Source of the DNA: Deltaproteobacteria bacterium
Lineage (GTDB): Bacteria; Desulfobacterota; Binatia; UTPRO1
DNA: 64,000 nucleotides
Assembly: GCA_016200545.1 (NCBI GenBank)
Contig: JACQEO010000063.1
Coordinates: 1 to 64,000, forward strand
Direction: 5' to 3'
Shown here: positions 1 to 8,447 of the stretch, piece after piece
Position numbering within the stretch: the first letter of the stretch is position 1
Layout: every line of letters begins with the position of its first letter
Made by a program: the position numbers and the translations under genes
The notes under the pieces: model-generated
Database searches by the model: none
What the model was told of the DNA's origin: nothing
What the model saw: only the letters and a program-made list of their open reading frames with translations

Positions 1-323
1 GTGCTCGTCGGCGTTACGGTGACCGTCGGCGTGGCCGTGATGGTCGGGGTCGCCGTGACGGTCGGCGTGGCCGTCGTCGTGGGCATCGCGGTGATGGTCG
101 GTGTGGCGGTCGTCGTGGGCGTCGTCGTGATCGTCGGAGTCGCCGTCGCGGTCGCCGTGACCGTCGGCGTCGCGGTCGGAGTCGGGGTATCGCTCGCGGT
201 CGCGGTCGGTGTCGCCGTGTCCCCTGGAGTCGGGGTCAGCGTCTGCGCAAAGGTCGCGCTGCTTGCGAGCGACAAGAGAGCCACAGCTCCAATGAATGGG
301 ACGATGAGTCGGCTTCTTCGCAC
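1..323 (-). CDS. Secreted Thr-Pro repeat protein, C-terminus beyond window edge
   Basis: Read on the minus strand from a GTG start, with GGAGG eight bases upstream. The frame is open to the window edge (107 codons). Residues 1-26 form a signal peptide: Arg-rich start, a hydrophobic core ending SLASSATFA, and a likely cut before QTLTPTPG. The rest is a long run of TPTxTATPT-type repeats, a low-complexity linker common in exported proteins of high-GC environmental bacteria; it probably leads to a folded domain outside the window. The overlapping plus-strand frame of Val/Gly repeats is only its antisense. The function is unknown; export is inferred from the signal peptide. Confidence 0.75.
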   Translation of the reverse strand, partial: MRRSRLIVPFIGAVALLSLASSATFAQTLTPTPGDTATPTATASDTPTPTATPTVTATATATPTITTTPTTTATPTITAMPTTTATPTVTATPTITATPTVTVTPTS

Positions 324-756
324 TTGGAAATCCTCCGCGCAGCCCGTTATCCAGGGACCTTTTTCGTCACGAATCGATTTCTCGAGCTGACGGGCACGTT
401 TCGTGCCGACGCTGCGGAAAGGCGGACTAGCGAGCGCAAGGCAGCGACGAGCGAGGCACGAGCATAAGGTATGCCAGTGCCATTCTGCGAACATCGCGTG
501 TTTCAACTATGCGGACATCTCTCACACATGCCCGACTCGTGCACAGGCGCATGGGCTTCATCTGCCGGCGCGCTCACTGACGATCAAGAGCGAGGTGTCG
601 CACGGGCGCTCGCTGGCGCAGGCTTGGGGCGACATGCGATGCGCACGACGACGCGGGTTGTGAAGGTCACCCTTCATGCACACGCGAGGGGCGCGCGTCG
701 ATCGCGACGGTTCAGGAACGCGTTCCGCTCTGAAACCCCGCGTCAGCGGCTTTGTT
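324..756. other. Intergenic stretch with no supported gene
   Basis: About 430 bases lie between the start of the Thr-Pro repeat gene and the 5' end of the group II intron. The short open frames here lack ribosome binding sites and recognisable protein sequence. It presumably carries the promoter of the minus-strand gene, but no clear -35/-10 pair was seen. A short CCGC-GTCA-GCGG hairpin followed by CTTTGTT sits just before the intron; stem-loops are known insertion landmarks for group IIC introns. Confidence 0.5.
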
Positions 757-1157
757 GTGTGCTGGGCATGTTCAGCAGCTTGGAGGTGAAAGTCCTCTCC
801 CAACCTGATGGAGGTGAAGGGTAGCGAAGCGCAAGGGCTACCGCTGCGAGGCGGGGTCTGAAGGAAGCGTGGAGCAAATGCGCGAGTCGATGGACAAGAA
901 CCGGATAGAAGGCGCGAGCGCGGGACGAGCGGGCAACATACCGCGAAGTCCATATCCATCAAGCACGCGAAGCGTAGATCCGGCGACTGTGCGCAGAAGG
1001 CGGCTGAGCTTACCCCAGGAGATCTGTTCGGTGTCGCGGCAGCGACTGAAGGGTGTCGAGAGGCATCCCGACCGCCGAGCAGAAGTCAGCAGAGGGCATA
1101 GTATCCGGCAACGGAGAAGGCCCGAACGAGAGGAGCGGTGAGTAGGACGCGAATCTC

Positions 1158-2102
1158 ATGAGTGACCAGCGGCAGAATGTCCAGCTGACCCTGGACCTCC
1201 ATCCCAGGCCCGCGGGTGAAGCCCTCAGGCGTGTCGTGGAGGCGACCGAATCACTCACGGCGAGACGTGCCACCGAAAGCCCAGCTAGGACGAACCGGTC
1301 AATGGAGGAGGTGTGTGAGCGAGGAAATCTGCAGGAAGCATTGCGACGGGTGAAGGCCAACAAGGGGAGTCCGGGGATCGACGGCAGGACCGTCGGGCAA
1401 CTTTCCGGCTACCTGAAACAGCACTGGCCGGCCATCCGGGAACAACTGCTGACGGGAACCTATCGGCCGCAACCGGTGAGGCGGGTCGCCATCCCGAAGC
1501 CGGACGGAGGAGTGCGCACGCTTGGCATTCCGACGGTGTTGGATCGGTTCATCCAGCACGCGGTGCTGCAGGTTCTGCAGCGGCAGTGGGACCCGACGTT
1601 CTCTAACCACAGCTACGGGTTTCGGCCGCATCGATCGGCGCATCAGGCAGTGGCCCAGGCGCAGCACTATATCGCCGCCGGAGGCACCTGGGTCGTGGAC
1701 CTCGATCTGGAGAAGTTCTTCGACCAGGTGAACCACGACAAGCTGATGGCGCAGGTCGCCACGCGGATCGAGGACAAGCGGCTGCGGAAGCTCCTCCGGG
1801 GATTCTTGCAAGCCGGGATGATGGAGAACGGGTTGGTCAGTCCAAGCGTGGAAGGAACTCCGCAAGGGGGACCACTTTCGCCGCTCCTCAGCAACCTCGT
1901 ACTTGACGTACTCGACCGCGAGTTGGAGTGCCGAGGGCACCGCTTCGTCCGCTATGCGGACGACTGCAACATCTACGTGCGCAGTGAGAAGGCGGGCCAA
2001 CGGGTGATGGAGAGCATCACGCGCTTCATCACACAGAAACTCAAGCTCAAGGTGAATGAGGCGAAGAGTGCTACTTCAAATCGCTCGGGCTCCCCTCCTT
2101 GA
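1158..2102 (+). pseudogene. ltrA: Group II intron reverse transcriptase, truncated (maturase domain deleted)
   Basis: This 314-aa frame keeps the fingers and palm of an intron-encoded reverse transcriptase: KANKGSPGIDG, IPKPDGGVRTLGIPTVLDR, GFRPHRSAHQA, SVEGTPQGGPLSPLLSN and the catalytic YADD. It ends abruptly after KLKVNEAKSA, where intact relatives (usually over 400 aa) continue with the thumb and domain X maturase. The next bases, 2072-2116, encode YFKSLGLPSLTAEA and a stop in a different frame; this is the usual C-terminal tail of the family. So one internal deletion joined residue 305 to the tail and shifted the frame, adding a spurious ATSNRSGSPP end. RT activity is possible, but maturase function should be lost. 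Confidence 0.88.
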
Positions 2103-2127
2103 CCGCGGAGGCTTAGCGCAACCGATC

Positions 2128-2201
2128 GAACCGCCGTGTACGGACCCGTACGCACGGTGGTGTGGCAGGGGTAGGCGGGCGACCGCCTCCCCTATGCCAA
2201 T
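2128..2201 (+). ncRNA. Group II intron domains V and VI
   Basis: Domain V (2128-2161) folds as ACCGCCGTGTACG with CGTACGCACGGTGGT around a short loop. Domain VI (2164-2198) pairs GGCA with TGCC, GGGG with CCCC and AGGCGG with CCGCCT around a GCGA loop. An unpaired TA lies at 2193-2194, and its A is the expected branch point. The intron is expected to end at AT (2200-2201). Both catalytic hairpins look intact, unlike the protein gene. Confidence 0.8.
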
Positions 2202-2237
2202 CTCCGTCCCTGTAGAGGGCGAAGGTCCAATGGGGTG

Positions 2238-2277
2238 TTGGACGAAGCCGCTTCGCGGCAGCTTCCGTTTCGTCCAA
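2238..2277. other. Perfect 9-bp stem hairpin downstream of the intron
   Basis: TTGGACGAA (2238-2246) pairs with TTCGTCCAA (2269-2277). An inner GCCGC-TTC-GCGGC hairpin lies between the arms. It sits in the 3' flank of the intron, before the tesB fragment. No T-tract follows, so a terminator role is uncertain. Confidence 0.45.
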
Positions 2278-2311
2278 GGGTGATGTATTGGGCGGACCGC
2301 CACACGAGTAG

Positions 2312-2782
2312 GAGCACCGGTGCTACATTTCGTCGCGCTTCGAGGTGGTCGAAGCGCGAGTTTGGACACGCCCCCAAAAGGCCGTTCGGACTTCCTACGA
2401 TCATCATCTCCTGAAACCGGAGAAGCGTTCGCCGCGCCAGCTCGTCTGGATCCGCGCCGACGACGTGCTTCGGGACTCGCCGCTCCTCCATCAATGCGTC
2501 GTCGCTTACGCCTCCGACATGACGCTCATGGACACCGCCACGCTGCCGCACGCGGTCTCATGGTTTGACAGCCGCTTCCAGATGGCGAGCCTCGATCACG
2601 CGATGTGGTTCCATCGTTCGTTCCGCGCCGACGAGTGGCTGCTCTACGCGCAGGAGAGCCCGACCGCGTCGGGCGGTCGCGGCTTCACGACCGGCACGCT
2701 TGTCCGCCGCGACGGCAGGCTCGTCGTCTCGGTGGCGCAGGAAGGGCTCATTCGCCGCCGACGCGGAGGTGAGCATGCCTGA
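2312..2782 (+). pseudogene. tesB: Acyl-CoA thioesterase II (TesB), C-terminal half only
   Basis: The frame matches the C-terminal hot-dog domain of TesB-type acyl-CoA thioesterases: CVVAYASDMTLMDTATLP, then FDSRFQMASLDHAMWFHR, FRADEWLLYAQESP and RLVVSVAQEGLIR. Intact TesB is about 280-300 aa with two hot-dog domains. Only about 145-157 codons are here; the frame is closed by a TAG at 2309, and no N-terminal domain is found upstream. The first usable start would be GTG 2345, without a convincing ribosome binding site. It is best read as a gene remnant cut by the rearrangement that brought the intron next to it. Confidence 0.85.
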
Positions 2783-2832
2783 CACGAAAGTGGCGGCGGT
2801 CGTCGGCGTGATCGCCGCCGCTGCGGGCCGCA

Positions 2833-3881
2833 TCACTTGCGCGGCTTCTTCTCCGTGCTGAGCAGCGTCATCGCGACCGTCGGCGACAGGCTCGGCGCGT
2901 AGTCGTCGCCCGGCAGCACCTCGAGCTCGATCGTCTCCGGCGGTTCCGGCAGGCCGTCGGCGAAGGGAATGATGACAAGCGTGGCAGCCTTCTTCTTCGC
3001 CGGGATCACCAGCGTCCCCGAGAGCGGCGCGTAATCGATTCCGGCCTCGGCGGTGCCCCCCGGCCGGTAGTGAACGGTGAGAGGATCGGTCGTCGGCCCG
3101 GTGTGCGTGAACTTGACCTTCGCGCCCTTCTTCGCCGACTCCTTCAGCTTCGCCGGCGCCTTGATCGTCACGACGGGCAGCGCGACGGCGTCGGCCAGCG
3201 AGGTCGCCATGCCGGTCTGCATGTCGACGTCGAACGATGCACCAGGCGCGAGGCCGACGATCTTCACGTCGGCGAAGTTGCCGCTCAGCTGACCCTGGAC
3301 TTCGAAGATCGGCAGCGCGTCGCCTTGATGCGGCGCGAACCCGTTCACGAACTGGAGGACGAGCGTCGTGTTGCTGAAATCGGCGTCGCCGGTGATGACG
3401 ATCGGTCCCTGCGCCGGTGGCGTCGTGGCGGCGCTGCCCGCGCTTGCGGCATCGCCGGGCGACGATGCGAGACCGGCGCCGTTCGGCGCGCGTGTGCCGG
3501 TGGCTGCCTCGGGATCACGATCGGCAGACTGCCGAACGCCGGGGCGAAGCTGCCGTGTGAGCCGGCGTCGTACGATCCGCCAAGCACCATGGGGCCGGAC
3601 ACGATGCCGTCGTTATGAATCGTGCCGCCATTGGTCAGCAAGAAGTTCAACTGCCCGAAGCCGGTGACCCGCCCGCCGGCATTGATCGTGACCATACCGT
3701 GCGCCGGCGATGTGCCGACGTGGACGACTGCGTCGCTGATGGAGAGGAGGCCGGTCGACGAACCGACCTGCGTTCCACCGATCGTCAGCGACTCGCCGAT
3801 GTCCCAGCGCGTCAGGTTTTCCGATCCCGCGCCTTGCCCGGGCGGGCCGTCGATCTCGACGAAGCCGGACCGCTCACCCAT
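2833..3881 (-). pseudogene. Calx-beta/beta-helix surface protein, frameshifted and 5'-truncated
   Basis: On the minus strand, 3881 to about 3520 encodes a beta-repeat passenger-like sequence (GESLTIGGTQVGSSTG, INAGGRVTGFGQL, NDGIVSGPMVLGGSY). The reading then continues in another frame, through GPIVITGDADFSNTTLVLQ and a Calx-beta domain (GGTAEAGIDYAPLSGTLVIP, then ADGLPEPPETIELEV), to a stop at 2833. A single frameshift near 3515-3525 separates the halves. A TGA lies five codons upstream of the 3881 ATG and no signal peptide is present, so the 5' end is missing as well. Intact relatives are secreted surface or adhesion proteins. It could also be an assembly error at the frameshift, but the missing 5' part argues for true decay. 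Confidence 0.7.
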
Positions 3882-4082
3882 CTCTACGTCGGGTCACTGT
3901 ATGAGGCCGGACACATGGTCGCGGACTCCGCCGACCCCGAGGCGACGATCGCCGAGTTCATGGCGACCTTGGATGGCGTCATGGAGGCGCAGCGCGAGCG
4001 CGTCGTTCGGGGAGCAAGCCGCAAGCCGGTCGTGCGCCGACCAGCGATGCGCCGCCCCATACGCCGACCTCGTGCGCGATGA
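3870..4082 (+). pseudogene. TetR-family regulator, C-terminal fragment
   Basis: About 70 codons ending at a stop read PLTHLYVGSLYEAGHM, then ADPEATIAEFMATLDGVMEA and an Arg-rich tail. This is the pattern of the last helix pair of TetR ligand-binding domains (LLxGALxEAxxxIAxADDPxxA...). No helix-turn-helix precedes it; upstream in the same frame the sequence is antisense to the truncated Calx-beta gene. It is a remnant whose 5' part was replaced at about 3870-3885. It lies 110 bp upstream of the enoyl-CoA hydratase gene, so the intact ancestor may have been its regulator. Confidence 0.6.
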
Positions 4083-4190
4083 CGTACGCGGGCGATTCTG
4101 GCGGTTGTTTCTGACTCACCGATGCACCAACATCGGCCAGACCTTCGCCGACCCGGAGTGGCCGCGACGCACCGCGAAGGAGAGCGTACG

Positions 4191-5051
4191 ATGACCTACG
4201 AACAGATCCACTACGACGTCGAGGCCGGGGTCGCGACGATCACCCTGCATCGCCCCGACAAGTTGAACGCCTTCACCAACACGATGCTGCACGAGCTGAT
4301 CGACGCCTTCGATCGCGCCGACGCCGACGATGCCGTGCGCGCCGTCATCGTCACCGGCTCGGGCCGCGCGTTCTGCGCCGGCGCCGATCTCTCCGGCGGG
4401 AGCGGCACCTTCGACCACACCCACGAGAAGAAGCCGCTCTCGATCGAGGAGCACCGCGACGGCGGCGGGTTGCTGACGTTGCGCATCTTCGCGTCGAAGA
4501 AGCCGGTGATCGCGGCGATCAACGGCCCGGCGGTCGGCGTCGGCATCACCATGACGTTGCCGATGGACGTGCGCATCGCCGCGACGGGCGCGAAGATCGG
4601 CTTCGTCTTCGCCCGTCGCGGCATCGTCCCCGAAGCGTGCAGCAGCTGGTTTCTGCCGCGCATCGTCGGCATCAGCCGCGCCGCGGAGTGGGTCTACACC
4701 GGCCGCGTCTTCGACGCCGAGGAGGCGCGCGCCGCCGGCCTGGTGAGCAAGGTCGTCGCGCCCGACGCCGTCGTCGACACGGCGCGCGCGCTCGCGCGCG
4801 AGATCGCCGACAACACCTCGGCGATGTCGGTCGCGCTCTCGCGCCAGCTTCTCTGGCGCATGCTCGGTGCCGACCATCCCATGGAGGCGCACAAAGCCGA
4901 TTCGCGTTGCATCTACTGGATGGGGCAGTCCGCCGACGCGCACGAAGGCGTCGCCTCGTTCCTCGAGAAGCGCCCGCCGAAGTTCACCTTGCGGCCGAGC
5001 ACCGACATGCCGCCGTTCTACCCGTGGTGGACGCCGCGGACATTCGAGTGA
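4191..5051 (+). CDS. Enoyl-CoA hydratase/isomerase family protein
   Basis: 286 aa, crotonase fold. It would hydrate trans-2-enoyl-CoA, or a related CoA thioester, in fatty acid or aromatic acid breakdown in the cytoplasm. Visible family features are TLHRPDKLNAFTNTML, the first oxyanion-hole stretch GRAFCAGADL, the second oxyanion loop INGPAVGVGITMTLPMDVR, and PEACSSWFLPRIVG with the glutamate usually used in catalysis. The start is chosen at MTYEQI because AAGGAG lies eight bases upstream; the frame extends 23 codons further up without protein-like sequence. The exact substrate cannot be read from sequence. It is convergent with the DUF1329 gene. Confidence 0.92.
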   Translation: MTYEQIHYDVEAGVATITLHRPDKLNAFTNTMLHELIDAFDRADADDAVRAVIVTGSGRAFCAGADLSGGSGTFDHTHEKKPLSIEEHRDGGGLLTLRIFASKKPVIAAINGPAVGVGITMTLPMDVRIAATGAKIGFVFARRGIVPEACSSWFLPRIVGISRAAEWVYTGRVFDAEEARAAGLVSKVVAPDAVVDTARALAREIADNTSAMSVALSRQLLWRMLGADHPMEAHKADSRCIYWMGQSADAHEGVASFLEKRPPKFTLRPSTDMPPFYPWWTPRTFE

Positions 5052-5074
5052 ACGAGCGGCGCGCACGACGCCGG

Positions 5075-5100
5075 CGCATCGACCGGCCGGCGTCGATGCG
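5075..5100. terminator. Palindrome between convergent genes, likely bidirectional terminator
   Basis: CGCATCGAC (5075-5083) and GTCGATGCG (5092-5100) form a perfect 9-bp stem around an 8-base loop CGGCCGGC. It lies between the stop of the enoyl-CoA hydratase and the stop of the minus-strand DUF1329 gene, the expected place for a shared terminator. There is no clear T-run. Confidence 0.6.
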
Positions 5101-6366
5101 TCAGTGTCCCGAGCCAATGAGCTCGGCGATCGTGAACTGATCCTCGGTCGTCCCCGATTTCTCGCCCTGGTGCCAGTACCATCCTGGCTCGCCGGGAAAG
5201 CGGCTGCTCGGCAGCGACACGCGCGTCGCGTGCTCGAGCTGAATGTCGATCATCACCGCGGCGGCGGGGAAGGGCGTATCCTCGTCGTACTTGACGGGTG
5301 ATCCGGGGAACGCCTCCTTGCGGAAGCCGAAGTCGTTGACCCAGATCTTCCAGAGCTCGCCGCCGCGATCGTACATGTCGCTGTAGGGAACCTGGTAGAT
5401 CTCCTTGTCGACGTAGAGGACGCGCTTCGAGAACGCGTACTGCGGGAGCTTGGAGACGCCCTCGACGACGTAGACCTGACGCTTCTCCCACACGTCGTCG
5501 AACGACCAGTCGGCGGCGCCCTCGGTCCACCGGGCAGGATAGTGCTGCGTGTGGAACGCGCCGAGGACCTCTTTCTCGCCAAGGAGCTTCCAGTCCATCC
5601 ACGCGATCGATCCCGAGTACCCGGCGTAGCTATCCTGATCGGTGTCCTGGCCGAAGAGCGCGTCCGAGCGCTGCGCCGTTGAGAGCCGCCGTACGCGCCG
5701 GAGCGACGGCAAATACAGCCAGCTGTCGTCCTGCTTCGCCGGCTCGAGGTAGCGATAGTACGTGAAGCCGACGCCCTTCAGGTCGAACGGCTCGACCAAG
5801 GGATGCAAGGTCTCCTTGTAGTGATACCCCTCGCCGTTCGGGATCTCCGGCTTCGGGTCGACGTAGAGGCGCCCGACGTAGAAAAGACGGCGGAAGTGCT
5901 CGATCAGAAAGTGCCGTTCGATCTGGAGCGGGCGTTCGCGCGAGATCGGCCCGGTGTCGCCGTCGAAGTTCCGGAGATCCAGGTCGTCGAAGGCGATCGC
6001 GAAGCTGTAGTTCTGCATGATCTTGATCGCCGCCTTCGGATCGTTGACGTCGATACGCGGGAACGGCCGGCCGGCGACGAAGCCCTCCATGCGGAGCCCG
6101 TCGTCGCTGAGCTTGACCTGCGCCGAGTACTTCTCGGTGGCCTCGACGAACGCGCGCCGGAGCGGGATCGAGCGCGTCTCGACGATGGTCAGCGGAAAGC
6201 CGTGCTCGACGCACCAGTACATCGCCGGCGAGACGAGATCCTTCACCTTGTCGGCATTGGCCGTCGTGATGACGTCCCCCGGCTGCACGTCGGCGCGGCT
6301 CCCGCTCGCGCTCGCGACGAGCAGCACCGCGGCGATCGCCGTGGCAAGTGTCCGGTACGCGCTCAC
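5101..6366 (-). CDS. DUF1329 family exported protein
   Basis: 421 aa with an N-terminal signal peptide (core TLATAIAAVLLVASASGSRA, cut before DVQPGD). The body matches DUF1329: YWCVEHGFPLTIVETR, then GVGFTYYRYLEP, SWLYLPSLRRVRRLSTAQR, GSIAWMDWKLLGEKEVLG and RVLYVDKEIYQVPYSDMYDR. The family is related to the outer-membrane lipoprotein carrier fold (LolA/LolB-like), is common next to lipid-degradation genes and RND exporters, and is thought to handle lipids or hydrophobic substrates in the envelope; its exact role is not established. The GTG start overlaps the stop of the upstream hydrolase by GTGA, so the two are translationally coupled. Confidence 0.85.
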   Translation of the reverse strand: MSAYRTLATAIAAVLLVASASGSRADVQPGDVITTANADKVKDLVSPAMYWCVEHGFPLTIVETRSIPLRRAFVEATEKYSAQVKLSDDGLRMEGFVAGRPFPRIDVNDPKAAIKIMQNYSFAIAFDDLDLRNFDGDTGPISRERPLQIERHFLIEHFRRLFYVGRLYVDPKPEIPNGEGYHYKETLHPLVEPFDLKGVGFTYYRYLEPAKQDDSWLYLPSLRRVRRLSTAQRSDALFGQDTDQDSYAGYSGSIAWMDWKLLGEKEVLGAFHTQHYPARWTEGAADWSFDDVWEKRQVYVVEGVSKLPQYAFSKRVLYVDKEIYQVPYSDMYDRGGELWKIWVNDFGFRKEAFPGSPVKYDEDTPFPAAAVMIDIQLEHATRVSLPSSRFPGEPGWYWHQGEKSGTTEDQFTIAELIGSGH

Positions 6367-7232
6367 CAGCGCTGGGTCTCGGCCGGCTCCTCGATGACGT
6401 GATTCTCGATGGCGCCGATGCCTGCGATCTCGACGCGCACGACGTCGCCGGGCACGAGCCACTTTTGCTGGGTGACACCCACGCCCGACGGCGTGCCGGT
6501 CGAGACGATGTCGCCGGGCTCGAGGGTGAACGCCGTCGAGAGCGTCGCCACCTGGTCGAAGCAGTCGAAGATGAGCTCGCGCGTGTTCGAGTGCTGGCGG
6601 AGCTCACCGTTCACCCACGTGCGCAGCTCGAGCGCGTGCGGATCGCCGAGCTCGTCGGCGGTGACGATCCAGGGGCCGATCGGGCCGTGCGTGTCGAACG
6701 ATTTCCCGAGCGTCATCGTCTGCGCCTTGAATTGCCAGTCGCGGACAGTGACGTCGTTCACCACGAGGTATCCCGCGATCACCTCCGCCGCGCGCTCCTT
6801 CGGCACGTGCCGGCAGCGCTTCCCGATGACGAACCCGAGCTCGCCTTCGTAGTCGAGGAGCGGCGAGATGCGCGGGCGGTGGATCGGATCGGAGGGACCG
6901 ACGATACACGTCGTCTGCTTATTGAAGAAGACCGGGAAGTCGGGGGCCGTCATGCCCGTCTCTTTCACGTGATCGGCGTAGTTGAGACCGATCGCGAGGA
7001 ACTTCTGCGAACGGAGGACCGGCGCCTCGAGGCGTACCGACGCGAGCGGGAGGCGCGCCGTGCGCCCCGCCACGGCGGCACGCGCCGCCGCCAGCGCCGG
7101 CGGCCCGGCGGCGAGGAAGGCGCACATCTCGCGCGGCAGCTCCGACGCCGCCGCGGCGAGGTCGACGATCGCGTCGTCGACGACGACGCCGAGGCGGGTG
7201 GTCCCCTGGTGGGTGAAGGTCGCGAGTCTCAT
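6363..7232 (-). CDS. Fumarylacetoacetate hydrolase family protein
   Basis: 289 aa. The N-terminal part (MRLATFTHQGTTRLGVVVDD) and the catalytic FAH domain are complete: FLAIGLNYADHVKETG, PLLDYEGELGFVIGKR with the metal-binding glutamates, NDVTVRDWQ, GKSFDTHGPIGPWIV and STGTPSGVGV. Family members cleave C-C bonds or isomerise/decarboxylate oxo-dicarboxylates (fumarylpyruvate, hydroxyhexadienedioate, oxaloacetate), so a role in aromatic or keto-acid catabolism is inferred. The start is set at the second Met, which begins the conserved sequence. It ends in a GTGA overlap with the DUF1329 gene, so they probably form an operon. Confidence 0.88.
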   Translation of the reverse strand: MRLATFTHQGTTRLGVVVDDAIVDLAAAASELPREMCAFLAAGPPALAAARAAVAGRTARLPLASVRLEAPVLRSQKFLAIGLNYADHVKETGMTAPDFPVFFNKQTTCIVGPSDPIHRPRISPLLDYEGELGFVIGKRCRHVPKERAAEVIAGYLVVNDVTVRDWQFKAQTMTLGKSFDTHGPIGPWIVTADELGDPHALELRTWVNGELRQHSNTRELIFDCFDQVATLSTAFTLEPGDIVSTGTPSGVGVTQQKWLVPGDVVRVEIAGIGAIENHVIEEPAETQRW

Positions 7233-7278
7233 CCGAGTTCCATGAATCCATCGGCAGGCCCGAGTCAACCGCGTCGCT

Positions 7279-8361
7279 TCACCCCACTGCAACCGCGCCG
7301 ACGGCCGACATCGAGAGATCGCCCGGCGCCAGGGCGTGGAACGCGGCGCGTGTGCGGGGATCGATCAGCGTGTCGTGGCTGCCGTGGAGCTTCGGACGCG
7401 TGTACAGCAGGCGGAGCGCGCGGGCATGCGGCATCGTGAGATAGCGGCGTCCGTAGAGACGGACGAGGACGTCGCGCACCGCCGGCGCGTGGCGACCGCT
7501 CGAGGTCGGGAACATGTGATGCTCGACGTGGTAGCCGAACTCCAAGTGCAGCCGCTCGAGCCAGCGCGGACCCGTCACCGACAAGGTGTTGGCGAGCGGA
7601 TCGTTGATATCGGTGAGCGGGTTCAGGAAGTGGTTGGTCGCGATGTACGACATGATGACCGCGTTCGCGACCAGGAGCGGTACGACGTAGATGAAGAGAA
7701 AGCTCCACGGTCCCACGAGCGGCAGCACCCCGACCCAGAACGCGAGCATCGCCGCGGATTCGGCGTAGACGGTCCGCCGCGAGATCCGTGCGTAGTAGCC
7801 GTTTCGCTGACTATGAAACACGAGGACGAGAAAGGAATGGAGGGAGAACCACATGAAGAAGAACGTCGCGCTCCGTTTCTGACGCGAGCCGGGCGCGAAC
7901 TTTTCGAGCGCGCGCACGACGCGGTTGGCCTGCCAGAAGCGCAGCGTCCCGAAACCGTCGGGGTCTACGACGGGTTTGCCGGTGTTGCCGTGGTGCGCCT
8001 GGTTGTGCCAGGCCGTCCACAGCGTCGGGGAGAGGCCGTAGATCCCGAAGCCGCAATAGCCGACGACCTTCTCGAGCAGGCGGCTCTTCGTGAGCGCGTG
8101 ATGCAGGGCCTCGTGCGCGAGGAAGCCGAGACATCCCCAGCTGTGGCCCGCGACGAGCGCGCAGAGAAAGGCCACGTACCAGGGCGGGGCACCCCGAACG
8201 ACATACGCCGCGAGGCCGAGGATGACCGCGAGGTGAACCGGGAGCCACAGCAAGCGCGCGGGCACCGGCCGGAACACCTCGGGGGCGAGGTGGGGGCGGA
8301 TTTCGCGGGCGTACCGCTGCACCGAATGCGCTACGTATCGACTGTCTGAAGCCTGTTTCAT
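7279..8361 (-). CDS. Membrane fatty acid desaturase
   Basis: 360 aa integral membrane di-iron enzyme. The three histidine boxes of the desaturase/hydroxylase superfamily are all present: HEALHH, HNQAHH and HVEHH. Hydrophobic segments surround them, including LLWLPVHLAVILGLAAYVV and FLFIYVVPLLVANAVIMSYI. The expected reaction is O2-dependent introduction of a double bond into a membrane acyl chain, or a related oxidation of a lipid such as a carotenoid or sphingolipid. It is divergent from a TetR gene with two palindromes in the shared 86-bp region, so repression by that TetR is likely. The ATG start has GGATCCTCC-type sequence upstream. Confidence 0.9.
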   Translation of the reverse strand: MKQASDSRYVAHSVQRYAREIRPHLAPEVFRPVPARLLWLPVHLAVILGLAAYVVRGAPPWYVAFLCALVAGHSWGCLGFLAHEALHHALTKSRLLEKVVGYCGFGIYGLSPTLWTAWHNQAHHGNTGKPVVDPDGFGTLRFWQANRVVRALEKFAPGSRQKRSATFFFMWFSLHSFLVLVFHSQRNGYYARISRRTVYAESAAMLAFWVGVLPLVGPWSFLFIYVVPLLVANAVIMSYIATNHFLNPLTDINDPLANTLSVTGPRWLERLHLEFGYHVEHHMFPTSSGRHAPAVRDVLVRLYGRRYLTMPHARALRLLYTRPKLHGSHDTLIDPRTRAAFHALAPGDLSMSAVGAVAVG

Positions 8362-8391
8362 GGATCCTCCGTGGGAGTAAGCTACGCCAAC

Positions 8392-8422
8392 GTTACAGTA
8401 ACCTTCGCTTGCGTAAGTTACG
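8392..8422. promoter_or_regulatory. Twin operator palindromes between desaturase and tetR
   Basis: GTTAC-A-GTAAC (8392-8402) and CGTAA-G-TTACG (8412-8422) are perfect 11-bp palindromes with centres at 8397 and 8417, exactly 20 bp apart and so on nearly the same face of the helix. They lie in the divergent promoter region. The spacing and position suit cooperative binding by the adjacent TetR protein controlling both genes. The binding itself is inference. Confidence 0.6.
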
Positions 8423-8447
8423 ACATCGTAGTATCCATGTCAATACG

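Larger units (their letters stand above)
757..2201 (+). mobile_element. Group II intron, internally deleted
   Basis: The 5' end is placed at GTGTGCTGGGCATG, followed by the GGAGGTGAAAGTCCTCTCC stretch typical of bacterial group II intron domain I. The reverse transcriptase frame lies in domain IV. Domains V and VI are intact at the 3' end. Domain V has a CGC-type catalytic triad, as known for IIC introns, and domain VI carries a bulged A. The 3' end is set at the terminal AT after TGCCA. The encoded protein has lost its maturase region, so the ribozyme could fold but would need a protein supplied in trans to splice efficiently or move. The exact 5' boundary is inferred. Confidence 0.8.

Noticed and set aside
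1..390. Plus-strand frame of Val/Gly repeats
   Set aside because: It is the antisense of a minus-strand signal peptide and Thr-Pro repeat gene that has a good ribosome binding site.
2238..2277. Hairpin after the intron with GCCGCTTCGCGGC as a possible attC target of the intron
   Set aside because: No RYYYAAC/GTTRRRY boxes flank it; the inner hairpin is a common stable sequence.
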